A stretch of DNA of 64,000 nucleotides from Amycolatopsis endophytica (GTDB lineage Bacteria; Actinomycetota; Actinomycetes; Mycobacteriales; Pseudonocardiaceae), in assembly GCF_013410405.1 (NCBI RefSeq), contig NZ_JACCFK010000002.1, positions 1,488,001-1,552,000 of the forward strand, in the 5' to 3' direction. Shown here one piece after another: positions 32,565 to 41,080 of this stretch (position 1 is its first letter; each line of letters begins with the position of its first letter). Made by a program: the position numbers and the translations under genes. Under the pieces are notes generated by a model. It was not told the DNA's origin and searched no databases. It saw only the letters and a program-made list of their open reading frames with translations.

Positions 32565-33725
32565 TCAGTGCGCGACGACGCCGCTCAGCTCGTTGGGCTC
32601 CTGCGGCAGCGTCACGCTGTTCCGCTTCTGCCCGGTCGCGAGGTCGAGCAGGTGGATCTGCCGAGTGGCGGGGTCGGTCACGTAGACGTCCGCGCCCCGC
32701 ACGAAGATCGCCGGGCGGGGCTGCTGCCACTCCAGCGGCTCCTCCCAGGCGGCGGTCACCGGGATGGTGCGGGTGATCTGCGCGGTGGCCGGGTCGATCA
32801 CGCGGATCGCGCCGTCGGTGCCGAGCACCAGCGCCTCGCCCTGCGGACCGCGCGCCAGTGAGCGGAACGTGTAGCTGGTGCCGAGGTCGACCAGCCGCAT
32901 CGTGCCGGTCGTGGTGTCGATGAGCGAGACCTGCCGGGGGCGTTCGAGTTCGGCGTCCTCGTCCTGCTTGTAGTCGCCCAGCACGACCGGTGAGGCGTCC
33001 GAACCGGCCTGGTTGCCGATCCGACCGTATTCCGTCGGGCTGGCGACCTTCGTGATCGTGCCGTCGCGGTAGACGAGCGCGCCGTTCTCGCAGCCGATCA
33101 CCACCGCTTCCCCGGCCGCGGTCGCCTCACCGTGCACGCCGGGGCAGTCCTCACTGCGGGTGATCTCGGTGCGGGCGTCGTCGAGGACGGCGACGCCGCG
33201 CCGCTCGTCCTCGTTGCCCAGTGTCACCACCATGCGGCCGTCGGACAGTTCGATGGCGACGCCGTGGTGCGGTTCGGCCGAGCGGTAGGTCTCGGTCGCG
33301 GGCTGCCCGCCGTCCAGTTCGGCCGGGTCGAACGAGACGACCTCGCCGGTGCCATCGGAGAACAGCACGGTCCGGCCGGCGTGCCGCACCACGTGACCGG
33401 GTTTCGAGCCGGGGAACTTGATGTCGGTCAGTTCCGCCGACACCGCGTCCAGCGCCTGGAAACCCTCGGCGGTGGACACCATGACGTGCCGCTCGTCGCC
33501 GGCCGGGTTGACGCGGTTGAAGCCGGCGAGCGGCAGATCCGCCTTCTGTTCGAGGGTGCCGCCGTCGAGGACGAGGAATCCGCCGTCGTAGGTCACCACC
33601 ACCGGGTTGGCGACTTCGGCGGCGGCGGGTTCGCTCGTGGCACAGCCGGTCAGGACGGCAACCGAGCAGGCTACTGTGGACAGCACCAACGGTGCTTTTC
33701 GCATGGGGACACTCAACTTTCTCAT
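32565..33725 (-). CDS. aztD: Zinc metallochaperone lipoprotein, AztD-like
   Basis: 386 residues. Signal peptide with lipobox LTGC (Cys28), then a seven-bladed beta-propeller-like chain of repeats (VVTYDGGFLVLDGGTLEQ, VVSFDPAELDGG, IRVIDPATAQITRTI, HLLDLATGQ). AztD proteins hand zinc to the binding protein AztC outside the membrane. The ATG overlaps the aztC stop by 4 bases, so it is the third gene of the zinc operon. His-rich spots such as EPHHGVAIEL could bind zinc. Convergent with the Cna-B gene. Confidence 0.82.
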   Translation of the reverse strand: MRKLSVPMRKAPLVLSTVACSVAVLTGCATSEPAAAEVANPVVVTYDGGFLVLDGGTLEQKADLPLAGFNRVNPAGDERHVMVSTAEGFQALDAVSAELTDIKFPGSKPGHVVRHAGRTVLFSDGTGEVVSFDPAELDGGQPATETYRSAEPHHGVAIELSDGRMVVTLGNEDERRGVAVLDDARTEITRSEDCPGVHGEATAAGEAVVIGCENGALVYRDGTITKVASPTEYGRIGNQAGSDASPVVLGDYKQDEDAELERPRQVSLIDTTTGTMRLVDLGTSYTFRSLARGPQGEALVLGTDGAIRVIDPATAQITRTIPVTAAWEEPLEWQQPRPAIFVRGADVYVTDPATRQIHLLDLATGQKRNSVTLPQEPNELSGVVAH

Positions 33726-34630
33726 CGGTTTTCGGTGAGTCCGGAGACGATCGCGTCGGTGTTGGACCGCATCAGGTCGAGGTAGGTCGCCGCTCCCCCG
33801 CCCGGCGCGGTCAGCGACTCGGAGAACAGCGGGATCACCCGCACCTGGACCCCGGCCTGCTCGGCCAGCACCCGCGCGAGCCGGCCGGGCTGCGACGAAT
33901 CGGCGAAGATGGCGTTCACCCCGGCGTCGCGGATCGCACCCGCCAGCGAGGCGAGGTCCGATGGGCTGGGCGAGGCGAGCGTGGTGCCGCTGGGCACGAC
34001 CGCGCCGACGACCTCGAAGCCGTAGCGGGCGGCGAAGTAGCCGAAGACGTGGTGGTTGGTGACGAGCTTGCGCCGCTCCGCCGGGAGTTCGGCGAACCGC
34101 TGCGTCATCCAGGTGTCGAGCGCGTCGAGTTCGGCGAGGTAGCCGTCCGCGTTGGCCCGCACGACGCCCGCGTCCACCCCGGGCACGTCGGCGACGACCC
34201 GCTCGGTGATCGCCTCGACGGCCCGGCGCATCCGGGCCGGATCCGTCCAGAAGTGCGGGTCCGGCTGTCCGGCCGCGTCGCCGGCCACGTAGGTCATCGG
34301 GCCGGCGGCCTCGCCCGCCGCGATCGTCGGCACCCCGGCGTGCGTGGCCGTCTCGACGTTGCGCGCCACGCCCTCCTCCAGGCCGAGTCCGTTGTGGACG
34401 AGCAGGGCGGCGTCCTCCATCAGCGCGGCTTCCTGCGCGGAGAGCCCGAACGAGTGCGGGTCGGCCCCGGCTTGCATCAGCACGGTCACCTCGGCCTGGT
34501 CGCCGACGACGGCGCGGGTGACGTCACCGAGGATGTTGGTCGTGACGACGACCCCGGCACGATCGCTCGTCCCGGCGCAACCCGTGAGCACCAGCACGGC
34601 CGCCAGCACCGCGGCCACCAGGCGGCTCAT
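33722..34630 (-). CDS. aztC: Zinc ABC transporter substrate-binding lipoprotein
   Basis: 302 residues, cluster A-I metal-binding protein. Lipobox LTGC (Cys18). Likely zinc ligands: His59 (ADPHSFGLS), His126 (PDPHFWTDP), His193 (TNHHVFGYF) and Asp244 (FADSSQPG), the three-His-one-Asp set of zinc-specific members. There is no long His-rich loop, as in AztC, which relies on the chaperone AztD. Start and stop each overlap the neighbours by 4 bases (aztB upstream, aztD downstream). Confidence 0.9.
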   Translation of the reverse strand: MSRLVAAVLAAVLVLTGCAGTSDRAGVVVTTNILGDVTRAVVGDQAEVTVLMQAGADPHSFGLSAQEAALMEDAALLVHNGLGLEEGVARNVETATHAGVPTIAAGEAAGPMTYVAGDAAGQPDPHFWTDPARMRRAVEAITERVVADVPGVDAGVVRANADGYLAELDALDTWMTQRFAELPAERRKLVTNHHVFGYFAARYGFEVVGAVVPSGTTLASPSPSDLASLAGAIRDAGVNAIFADSSQPGRLARVLAEQAGVQVRVIPLFSESLTAPGGGAATYLDLMRSNTDAIVSGLTENR

Positions 34631-36579
34631 CGGCCGGTCTCCACGACGTGCACCGGCGCGACCTCGACCGCGAGGGTCCGCGCCACCCGCAGGCTGTCGG
34701 CGTAGTCGACCTCGTGCACGATCCGCGCGGCGGCGTCGTTGACGTAGGCACGGCTCGTGTCGACCTGGATTTCGGCGCCGGGGTCCACCGGCCCGGTGAT
34801 CAGCGCCCGGTTCGCGGTTTCGGCGCCCGTCGCGGGATCCAGCGCGTGCAGCACGCCGTCCGCGGTCAGGGTCAGCACGGACCCACCGGAGCCGACCGCG
34901 TTGACCGCCTCCACCGGGCCCGTCTCGAACAGCTGCCACGTCTTCGCGGTCACGTCGAATGTCCACACGCCACGGTCGCCCGCGCGGGCGGCGAGAGTGG
35001 TGCTGCCCGGACGGTGGTGGAACTCGTCCGCTCGTTCCTCGGCAGAAACCGCTTCCGGATACGGAACCTTCTCGGCGGTGAACGTACCATCCTTTTCGGA
35101 CACCACGACCGCGCCGTCGGCGCAACCGAACACGATCCCGCGGCGGGTGCTCGCCGTGCCGCGCGGATCGGCGCATTCGGCGGGGAGGACGGACTCCGTG
35201 GCCCCTTCGCGGGTACGCACCTCCATCTTCCCGTCGGCGACCACCAGCCGCTCCCCCAGCGGCACCGCGACACCGGTGACCGGTTCGCCCGCGGTGAGCG
35301 TGCCTTTTTCCAGCGCGGGACGGTCGGCCAGCGCGGTGTGCCCCTGTGACACCACGGCGGTCACCGCGCTGTCACTGTCGGCACCGAGAGCCGGGCCGCC
35401 GGGAAGTTCGCCCACAGCCTTGGGTCCGGTGCGGTAGTAGTGCACATGGTCGCCGTGGTCGACCGTCCACGCGCCGCTGTCCACGACGTGCACGGTGCCG
35501 CCGGAGGAGAGGTAGGCGAACCGCCCGTCGGTGGTGACGTGGTCGATGCCCGGCACGCGCCCGGCGCTCGTCGTCTCCTCCGTGATGAGGTCGAGCACCC
35601 GCACCTCGCCGTCGGCGTCCGCGAACACGAGACGCGGCTGCGGCTCGGCGGTTTCCTCGGCACCCTCGACGTAGCCGTGCGGTGGCGCGGCAGGTGGCGC
35701 CGGGGCTTCCGTGCCGCAAGCGGCCAGCGGCAGCACCACGAGCGCGGCGAGGAGGCGGCTCTTGCGCACGCGCGCGGCGAGAGCGGAAATCCCGAACAGG
35801 GCCACGGCCACCGCGGCGATGGTCGCCCCGGCGGCGGTCCCCCAGTGCCACGAGATGAGCAGCCCGGTGACCGTCGCGAACGCGCCGAGCGCCGCCGCAC
35901 CGAGCATCACGACCGGAACCCGTCGCGCCCAGAACAACGCGGCCGCCGGCGGGGCGATGAGCAGGCCGAACACCAGCAGCGTGCCGACGACGTGGAAGGA
36001 CGCCACGATCGCCAGCGTGACCAGGCCCATCAACACGATGCGGGCCCGGCGCGGCCGGAGGCCGAGGGTGTGTGCGGTGCGTTCGTCGAAGGTCAGCGCG
36101 ACGAACGAGCGGTGTCCCAGGACCGACACCACCACGGCCACCACCAGCGCGACGGCGAGGAAGACGAGGTCGCGCTCGCGGACGGCGAGGACGTCACCGA
36201 AGAGGAACCCGGTCAGGTCCACCGCGAACGACTGCGACCGGGACACGATGATCACCCCGAGCGACAGCATGCCGACGAACAGCAGGCCGATCCCGGTGTC
36301 CTGGGACAGCCGCCCCGACCGGCCGAACGCGCTGACCCCGGCCGCCATGGTCCCGGCGGCCAGGGCCGCGCCGAGTACCGGACTGCCGCCGAGCAGCGAC
36401 GCGAGCGCCACCCCCGGCAGCATGCCGTGCGACATCGCGTCGCCGAGGAAAGCCATGCCCCGCAACACGACCCACGTCCCGGCGAGCGCACAGACGCCCG
36501 CGACGAGAATGCCGCCCCACAGTGCCCGCTGAACGAAAGAGACCTCGAACGGGTCGATCAACCACTCCACGGTGGTCAC
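34627..36579 (-). CDS. aztB: Zinc ABC permease AztB fused in frame to an AztD-like lipoprotein
   Basis: 650 residues in one open frame. Residues 1-270 are an ABC-3 metal permease (GMAFLGDAMSHGMLPGVAL, LLFGLLIAPPAAALF). Without a stop comes VRKSRLLAALVVLPLAACG: positive residues, a short hydrophobic helix and a perfect lipobox (Cys288), then a second propeller (HVHYYRTG, WTFDVTAKTW, LHALDPATGAE). The junction codon is GTG at 35769 with no ribosome site, so either an in-frame fusion or a lost stop. The GTG at 36579 is chosen as start; the promoter is so near that the message may be leaderless. Confidence 0.85.
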   Translation of the reverse strand: MTTVEWLIDPFEVSFVQRALWGGILVAGVCALAGTWVVLRGMAFLGDAMSHGMLPGVALASLLGGSPVLGAALAAGTMAAGVSAFGRSGRLSQDTGIGLLFVGMLSLGVIIVSRSQSFAVDLTGFLFGDVLAVRERDLVFLAVALVVAVVVSVLGHRSFVALTFDERTAHTLGLRPRRARIVLMGLVTLAIVASFHVVGTLLVFGLLIAPPAAALFWARRVPVVMLGAAALGAFATVTGLLISWHWGTAAGATIAAVAVALFGISALAARVRKSRLLAALVVLPLAACGTEAPAPPAAPPHGYVEGAEETAEPQPRLVFADADGEVRVLDLITEETTSAGRVPGIDHVTTDGRFAYLSSGGTVHVVDSGAWTVDHGDHVHYYRTGPKAVGELPGGPALGADSDSAVTAVVSQGHTALADRPALEKGTLTAGEPVTGVAVPLGERLVVADGKMEVRTREGATESVLPAECADPRGTASTRRGIVFGCADGAVVVSEKDGTFTAEKVPYPEAVSAEERADEFHHRPGSTTLAARAGDRGVWTFDVTAKTWQLFETGPVEAVNAVGSGGSVLTLTADGVLHALDPATGAETANRALITGPVDPGAEIQVDTSRAYVNDAAARIVHEVDYADSLRVARTLAVEVAPVHVVETGR

Positions 36580-36580
36580 C

Positions 36581-36608
36581 CTATAGTGAAAACGATTTTC
36601 GTTACAAA
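36581..36608. promoter_or_regulatory. Zur box between divergent zinc transporter genes
   Basis: TGAAAACGATTTTCG (36587-36601) has perfect GAAAA/TTTTC arms and matches actinobacterial Zur sites. On the minus strand it fills the spacer between TTGTAA (about 36603-36608) and TATAGG (about 36580-36585), the probable aztB promoter. The forward gene aztA starts 19 bases further on. Zinc-replete Zur would therefore shut both directions. Confidence 0.85.
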
Positions 36609-36619
36609 CAGGAGGCGTC

Positions 36620-37318
36620 ATGACGCACAGCACAATCCGGGCCGGCGCCACACTGGAGGGCGTCTCGGCCGGGTACGCGCGGCGCACCGTCCTGCACGAC
36701 GTCTCGGTGTCCTTTCCCGCGGGCGCGGTCACCGCGGTGGTGGGCGCGAACGGCTCCGGGAAATCCACTTTGCTCGGTGTCCTGGCGGGAATCCTGCGTC
36801 AGAGCGGGGGAACCGTCACGCGTCCCGCCGGGCCACCGGCGCTGGTCGTGCAGCACGACGCGGTGCCGCCACTGCTGCCGATCACGGTGCGCGAGACGGT
36901 CGAGATGGGCCGCTGGCCCGTGCGGCGCCCGTGGCAACGGCTGACCCGGCACGACCGGACGGCGGTCGACGACGCGCTGGCAGCGACCGACCTCACCGCG
37001 TTGTCGGGACGACGGCTGTCCGCGTTGTCGGGCGGGCAGCGGCAGCGTGCGCTCCTGGCGCAGGCGCTCGCACGGGAGGCACACCTGCTCCTGCTCGACG
37101 AGCCGACCGCGTCACTGGACGTGCCCGGTCGCGAGGCCGTGTCCCGGGCTCTGCGCGCGATGGCGGAGGAGGGGATGACCGTGGTCCAGGCCACGCACGA
37201 CCTGCCCGAGGCGCAACGGGCCGATCACTGCGTGCTGCTGCGGGAGGGGCGGGTCCTCGCCGCGGGCCCACCCGCGGACCTGCTCACCGGGGAGACGCTG
37301 CTCAGCCTGTGGAGCTGA
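36620..37318 (+). CDS. aztA: Zinc ABC transporter ATP-binding protein
   Basis: 232 residues. Walker A GANGSGKST, Q-loop near VVQHDAVP, signature LSGGQRQRALLAQAL, Walker B LLLLDEPTASLD, switch His in QATHDLPEAQ. It powers zinc import through AztB. CAGGAGG precedes the ATG. It is transcribed divergently from the permease gene, with a shared Zur box, so both half-operons respond together to zinc shortage. Confidence 0.92.
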   Translation: MTHSTIRAGATLEGVSAGYARRTVLHDVSVSFPAGAVTAVVGANGSGKSTLLGVLAGILRQSGGTVTRPAGPPALVVQHDAVPPLLPITVRETVEMGRWPVRRPWQRLTRHDRTAVDDALAATDLTALSGRRLSALSGGQRQRALLAQALAREAHLLLLDEPTASLDVPGREAVSRALRAMAEEGMTVVQATHDLPEAQRADHCVLLREGRVLAAGPPADLLTGETLLSLWS

Positions 37319-37451
37319 CCCGTCGTCGCTGTCTGTCACGCCGTCCGGGTCCCAAACCACCCGGTCGTCACTACTTCCGGTGAATTCGCACCCGAGGTCC
37401 TGCCTCCGCGGTTGAACCCTGTTCAGACTGGGCGGGGAGGTGGTGACCGGC

Positions 37452-37757
37452 GTGACGGACTCCGGGAGGCCGATGGTCGACGTCCGGGTGGCGGAGCTGG
37501 ACGGTGTGGTGACGGTGGCGGTAGCCGGGGAGGTGGACCTGCTGACGGCTCCGTCGCTGGCCGAGGCGCTCGCGGACGCCGCCGGGCTGGCGCCGCGGGC
37601 GGTCGAGGTGGATCTGTCCGCGGTGGACTTCCTGTCGGTGGCGGGCGCGGCGGCACTGGCGCGTGCCGCGGAACAGCTGGCGCTGCGGGTGCGACCGGTG
37701 AGCCACGCGTCGCGGGTGACGCTCGTCGCCGCGGGGCTGGACCACCTGCTCGCCTGA
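37452..37757 (+). CDS. STAS-domain protein lacking the phosphorylated serine
   Basis: 101 residues (GTG at 37452; GTGs at 37440/37443 and an ATG at 37473 are alternatives). STAS/anti-sigma antagonist fold: VAVAGEVDLLTAPSLAEAL, VEVDLSAVDFLSVAGAAAL. In SpoIIAA the loop is DSSG with the acceptor Ser before Gly; here Ala64 takes that place. It could be a constitutive antagonist not silenced by kinase, or a structural member. No partner kinase is adjacent. Confidence 0.8.
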   Translation: MTDSGRPMVDVRVAELDGVVTVAVAGEVDLLTAPSLAEALADAAGLAPRAVEVDLSAVDFLSVAGAAALARAAEQLALRVRPVSHASRVTLVAAGLDHLLA

Positions 37758-37778
37758 ACCCGGAGCGGCAGCGCGCCA

Positions 37779-37818
37779 CCGCGGAGTGCCGGCTCGTGCG
37801 CGGGCCGGCACTCCGCGG
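37779..37818. terminator. 15-bp-stem hairpin between convergent genes
   Basis: CCGCGGAGTGCCGGC (37779-37793) pairs perfectly with 37804-37818 across a 10-base loop. It lies between the STAS and DUF6131 genes. No U-tract follows. Confidence 0.75.
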
Positions 37819-37824
37819 CCCGGA

Positions 37825-37980
37825 TCAGAACCAGTGCGCGCGGCCACCGACCTTGCGGCCGGTGCCGCCGAGGATCGCCAGTGCCGCACCGACGACCAGG
37901 AGCACGATCCCGATCGTCCAGATGATCGAGATGCCGGTCACCAGACCGACGATGAGCAGGATGACACCGAGAACGATCAT
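37825..37980 (-). CDS. DUF6131 family small membrane protein
   Basis: 51 residues, MIVLGVILLIVGLVTGIS then WTIGIVLLVVGAALAIL and a basic tail GGTGRKVGGRAHWF. Two hydrophobic segments make a hairpin in the membrane. The pattern matches DUF6131, a very common actinomycete family of unknown role. The ATG at 37980 is the conserved start. Confidence 0.85.
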   Translation of the reverse strand: MIVLGVILLIVGLVTGISIIWTIGIVLLVVGAALAILGGTGRKVGGRAHWF

Positions 37981-38145
37981 GGCAACTCTTTCTGACGGCA
38001 GGACAGCGAGGAGCACCCGTCCTGTTCCGATGGGGACCGGCCAGCGGTACCCGCCGCCATGATCGACCAAACCCGGAAGCCCCCCGCACGCCGCGAAGTT
38101 GCTGCGTCGCGACCACAGCGTTGCGCCACGTAGCCGAAAGACGCG

Positions 38146-39732
38146 TCAGTACCCCTCCGCAGCCCCGTTGCGCCGCGGGTCCGCACAGGACCGCAGCATC
38201 CCGCCCGACAACGTCACGCCCTCGAAGTTTCCGGTCAGTGAATGCCACGGCCCCAGATCGCGCCACCACCGGCCACGCTCGGCACACCGACGGCGGAACT
38301 CCGTTGCGACATCAGGGGCATACCCGTGCTCCAGCGTCACTCCGGGCAACCACCCGGACGCGGGTTCGTGCGGCCGCGCCCCGAACCGCGGTGCCGCCAC
38401 CGACTCCTCGATGGACAGACCGAAGTCGACCAGGTTCACCAGGTTCTGCAGCACGCACGCGACCAGCGACACCGACGGCGAACCGGACGCGATGACCGGC
38501 TCACCCTCGCGCAACACGATGTTCGGCGCGAGATACACGGTGGCGCGTTCCCCGGGCCAGGGCATGCCGCGCTGGAAGAACGAACCGCCGCCGGAGAGCT
38601 GGAAGCCCTCCGCGAACAGTCCGTTGACCCACGGCGAGGCCATGTGGGAGTGCGTCACCGACGCGATGTTGCGCTGCGCGTCCACGACCGTGATGTGGAT
38701 CGTGCCGGGTGTCGGCACCGCCGTGGCGGGCGGAGCCGTGCCGAGCCGGGCCATCCGCCGCGCCGCGTAGTCCTTGGACAGCAGCGTTTCCACGTCCGTC
38801 GAGCCCGTGCGCGGCGGGGCGTGGTAGACCTCGTCGTGCACGAGGGTGAGCAGTTCCAGCGTCTCCACCGAGGAGTGCGCCGGGCCCTGCGACCGCAGAT
38901 CGGTCAGCTCCAGCAGGTTCAGCGCCTCGATGAGCTGGCATCCGCCGTCGTCCGGCGGTGCGGAGGCGACGATTTCCACGTCCCGGTAGGTGCCGCGCAC
39001 CGGGGTGTGCCACCGGGCCTGGTAGGCGGCGAAGTCCTCCGGCGTGATGACCCCGCCGCCGCGGCGGCATTCCGCGCTGAACGCGCGGGCGAAGCCGCCC
39101 AGGTAGTAGTCCAGGTCCTCGTCCCGCAGCCGTTCCAGCGTGCGCGCGACCCGCTCCTGCCGCAGTGTCTCCCCTGGCGCGACGAGACTGCCGCCGGCCA
39201 GGAACGCCTCCCGCCCCTGTTCGTGACAGCCCAGCTCCGCCCGGTGCGCGTACATCTCGCCGAACAGGTAGGGGTTGACCGCGAAACCGTCGCGCGCCAG
39301 CTGGATGCCGTCCCGCAGCAACCGGGCGCGGGGCAGCCTGCCGAACCGGTCGTGCGCGGCGCGGAACGCGGGCCACCAGCCGGGGACGGGCACGCCGCGG
39401 CCGGTGGTCAGATCGGCGCCGGTGAACCCGGGCAACGGCGCGAGCGGCGCGGCGACGTTGCCGTTGAGGTAGCTCGACTCCCCGGTTTCGCCGTTGCGGT
39501 ACAGCATTTCCAGGCCACCGGTCAGCGCCGTCATGTGCGGCTCGGCCACCAGCTGCGTCGCGGCCGCCGCGAGGGCCGCGTCCGCCGCGGACCCGCCCTC
39601 GCGCAGGACGTCGAGCCCGGTCCGCACCGCCAGCGGATGCGAGGTCACGACCATGCCGTTGCGGGCTTCGACCGGCTCCTTCCGACCGTAGGACGCGCCG
39701 CGGGCCAGTGCGTCGGCCGTTTCCCGGTCCAT
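38146..39732 (-). CDS. Gamma-glutamyltransferase family protein
   Basis: 528 residues. Features of the Ntn-hydrolase: VVTSHPLAVRTGLDVLREGGSAADAALA, the central PTPGTIHITVVDAQRNIAS whose Thr before I-H is the likely nucleophile exposed by self-cleavage, and SGSPSVSLVACVLQNL. There is no signal peptide, so a cytoplasmic member. It cleaves gamma-glutamyl or related amides. The start overlaps the MFS stop (TGATG). It is the last gene of a six-gene operon that also has oxoprolinase-like subunits, which together resemble a gamma-glutamyl/pyroglutamate route. Confidence 0.88.
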   Translation of the reverse strand: MDRETADALARGASYGRKEPVEARNGMVVTSHPLAVRTGLDVLREGGSAADAALAAAATQLVAEPHMTALTGGLEMLYRNGETGESSYLNGNVAAPLAPLPGFTGADLTTGRGVPVPGWWPAFRAAHDRFGRLPRARLLRDGIQLARDGFAVNPYLFGEMYAHRAELGCHEQGREAFLAGGSLVAPGETLRQERVARTLERLRDEDLDYYLGGFARAFSAECRRGGGVITPEDFAAYQARWHTPVRGTYRDVEIVASAPPDDGGCQLIEALNLLELTDLRSQGPAHSSVETLELLTLVHDEVYHAPPRTGSTDVETLLSKDYAARRMARLGTAPPATAVPTPGTIHITVVDAQRNIASVTHSHMASPWVNGLFAEGFQLSGGGSFFQRGMPWPGERATVYLAPNIVLREGEPVIASGSPSVSLVACVLQNLVNLVDFGLSIEESVAAPRFGARPHEPASGWLPGVTLEHGYAPDVATEFRRRCAERGRWWRDLGPWHSLTGNFEGVTLSGGMLRSCADPRRNGAAEGY

Positions 39733-41063
39733 CAGGCCTCCGCCAGTGACTTGCGCCGCTGCTCGTCGACCGAGTGCGGCATCGCGAACAACGCGATCAG
39801 GATCGAGATGGCGCAGATCGCCGTCATGTACCAGCCGAACGCGGCGTTCGTGCCGGTCAGGTCGAACAACCACACCGCGATCAGGCCCGCGGTCGACCCC
39901 AGCGCGGTCGTGCCGACGTTGTAGTTCAGCGCCGACGCGCTGGCCCGCACCTCCGCCGGGAAGCTCATCACGTATGCCGTGGTCAGCGGTGCGCCGACGA
40001 AGTTGTTGATGAAGGTGAACGCCACCACCGCGACCACCGCCAGCCACAGCGACCCCGAGCCGATCGCCAGGAACGTCGGCACCGTCAGCACGACGAACAG
40101 GCCGTACCCGACCACGAGCGGGATCCGCGCGCCGTGCTTGTCGGCGAGCTTGCCGCCCCAGATCGCCGGGATCGGACCGATCGCGTAGGTCAGCAGCGAC
40201 GCGAGCAGCGCGTTGTTCTCGGCGAACCCGGCCTTGACCATCGCGGTGACGAAATAGGCCTGGATGACGAACGACCCGACGCGCTGACCGGCGCCCAGGC
40301 CGATCGCGCGCAGCATCGCACCCCAGTGCTCCCGCACGGCGGTGCGGAACGGCTTCTGCTTGACCTTGCTACGCTCGGCCAGCTCCGCCATCTCCTTGAA
40401 CTGCGGTGTTTCCTCGACATGACGGCGGATGTAGATGCCGATCAGCGCCATCGGGATCGCCAGCAGGAACGGGATCCGCCAGCCCCAGTCGTTGAACGCC
40501 TGCGCGGGCATCGCGGAGATCACCAGATAGGCCACCAGCGTCGCGAGCAGCGGACCGACCGAAGTGGACGCCACGCTCAGCCCGGCGAGGTAGTTGCGCC
40601 GGTTGCCGCGCTCGTGCTCGAAGATGAAGTTCGCCGCCGTGGTGTACTCGACGCTCGCGCCGATGCCCTGCAGGATCCGGCAGAGCAGCAGGATCACCGG
40701 CGCCGCGATGCCGATCGCCGCGTAGGTGGGCAGCAGGCCGATGCCCGCGGTGCCGAGGCTCATCACCGCGATCGTCAGCAGCAGCACGAACCGGCGGCCC
40801 CTGAGGTCGGCCAGCGGTCCGAGGAAGATCGCGGCCACCGGCCGCAGCGCGTAGGACAGCACGACCCCGGCGTAGGTGGACAGCAGCGCCGCGGTCGCGT
40901 CACCCTCCGGGAAGAACTGCCGGGAAATGATCACCGCCAGCGTGCCGTAGAGGCCGAAGTCGTAGTACTCGACGACGTTGCCGAGCATGGCGGAGAAGAT
41001 GACCTTGCGGCGCGAGCGCAGGTCGCCGGACGGCGTCGTCCGGCGCGTGTCGTGGTCGGTCAA
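39732..41063 (-). CDS. MFS transporter, metabolite:H+ symporter type
   Basis: 443 residues. MLGNVVEYYDFGLYGTLAV, DLRGRRFVLLLTIAVMSLGT, RILQGIGASVEYTTAANF and WGWRIPFLLAIP are typical of the family of organic-acid and betaine importers. TTG at 41063 is the start, 5 bases after GAGGAG. It probably imports the substrate degraded by the rest of the operon. It is only distantly like the MFS gene at 3909. Confidence 0.88.
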   Translation of the reverse strand: MTDHDTRRTTPSGDLRSRRKVIFSAMLGNVVEYYDFGLYGTLAVIISRQFFPEGDATAALLSTYAGVVLSYALRPVAAIFLGPLADLRGRRFVLLLTIAVMSLGTAGIGLLPTYAAIGIAAPVILLLCRILQGIGASVEYTTAANFIFEHERGNRRNYLAGLSVASTSVGPLLATLVAYLVISAMPAQAFNDWGWRIPFLLAIPMALIGIYIRRHVEETPQFKEMAELAERSKVKQKPFRTAVREHWGAMLRAIGLGAGQRVGSFVIQAYFVTAMVKAGFAENNALLASLLTYAIGPIPAIWGGKLADKHGARIPLVVGYGLFVVLTVPTFLAIGSGSLWLAVVAVVAFTFINNFVGAPLTTAYVMSFPAEVRASASALNYNVGTTALGSTAGLIAVWLFDLTGTNAAFGWYMTAICAISILIALFAMPHSVDEQRRKSLAEA

Positions 41064-41080
41064 CGGGTCTCCTCGCGGAG

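Noticed and set aside
37345..37364. Hairpin CCGGGT...ACCCGG after aztA
   Set aside because: Six-base stem with an 8-base loop and no U-tract; too weak to call a terminator.
35440..37383. 647-codon plus-strand frame across the zinc locus
   Set aside because: It is antisense to the permease fusion and overlaps aztA in another frame; composition is His/Arg/Asp noise.
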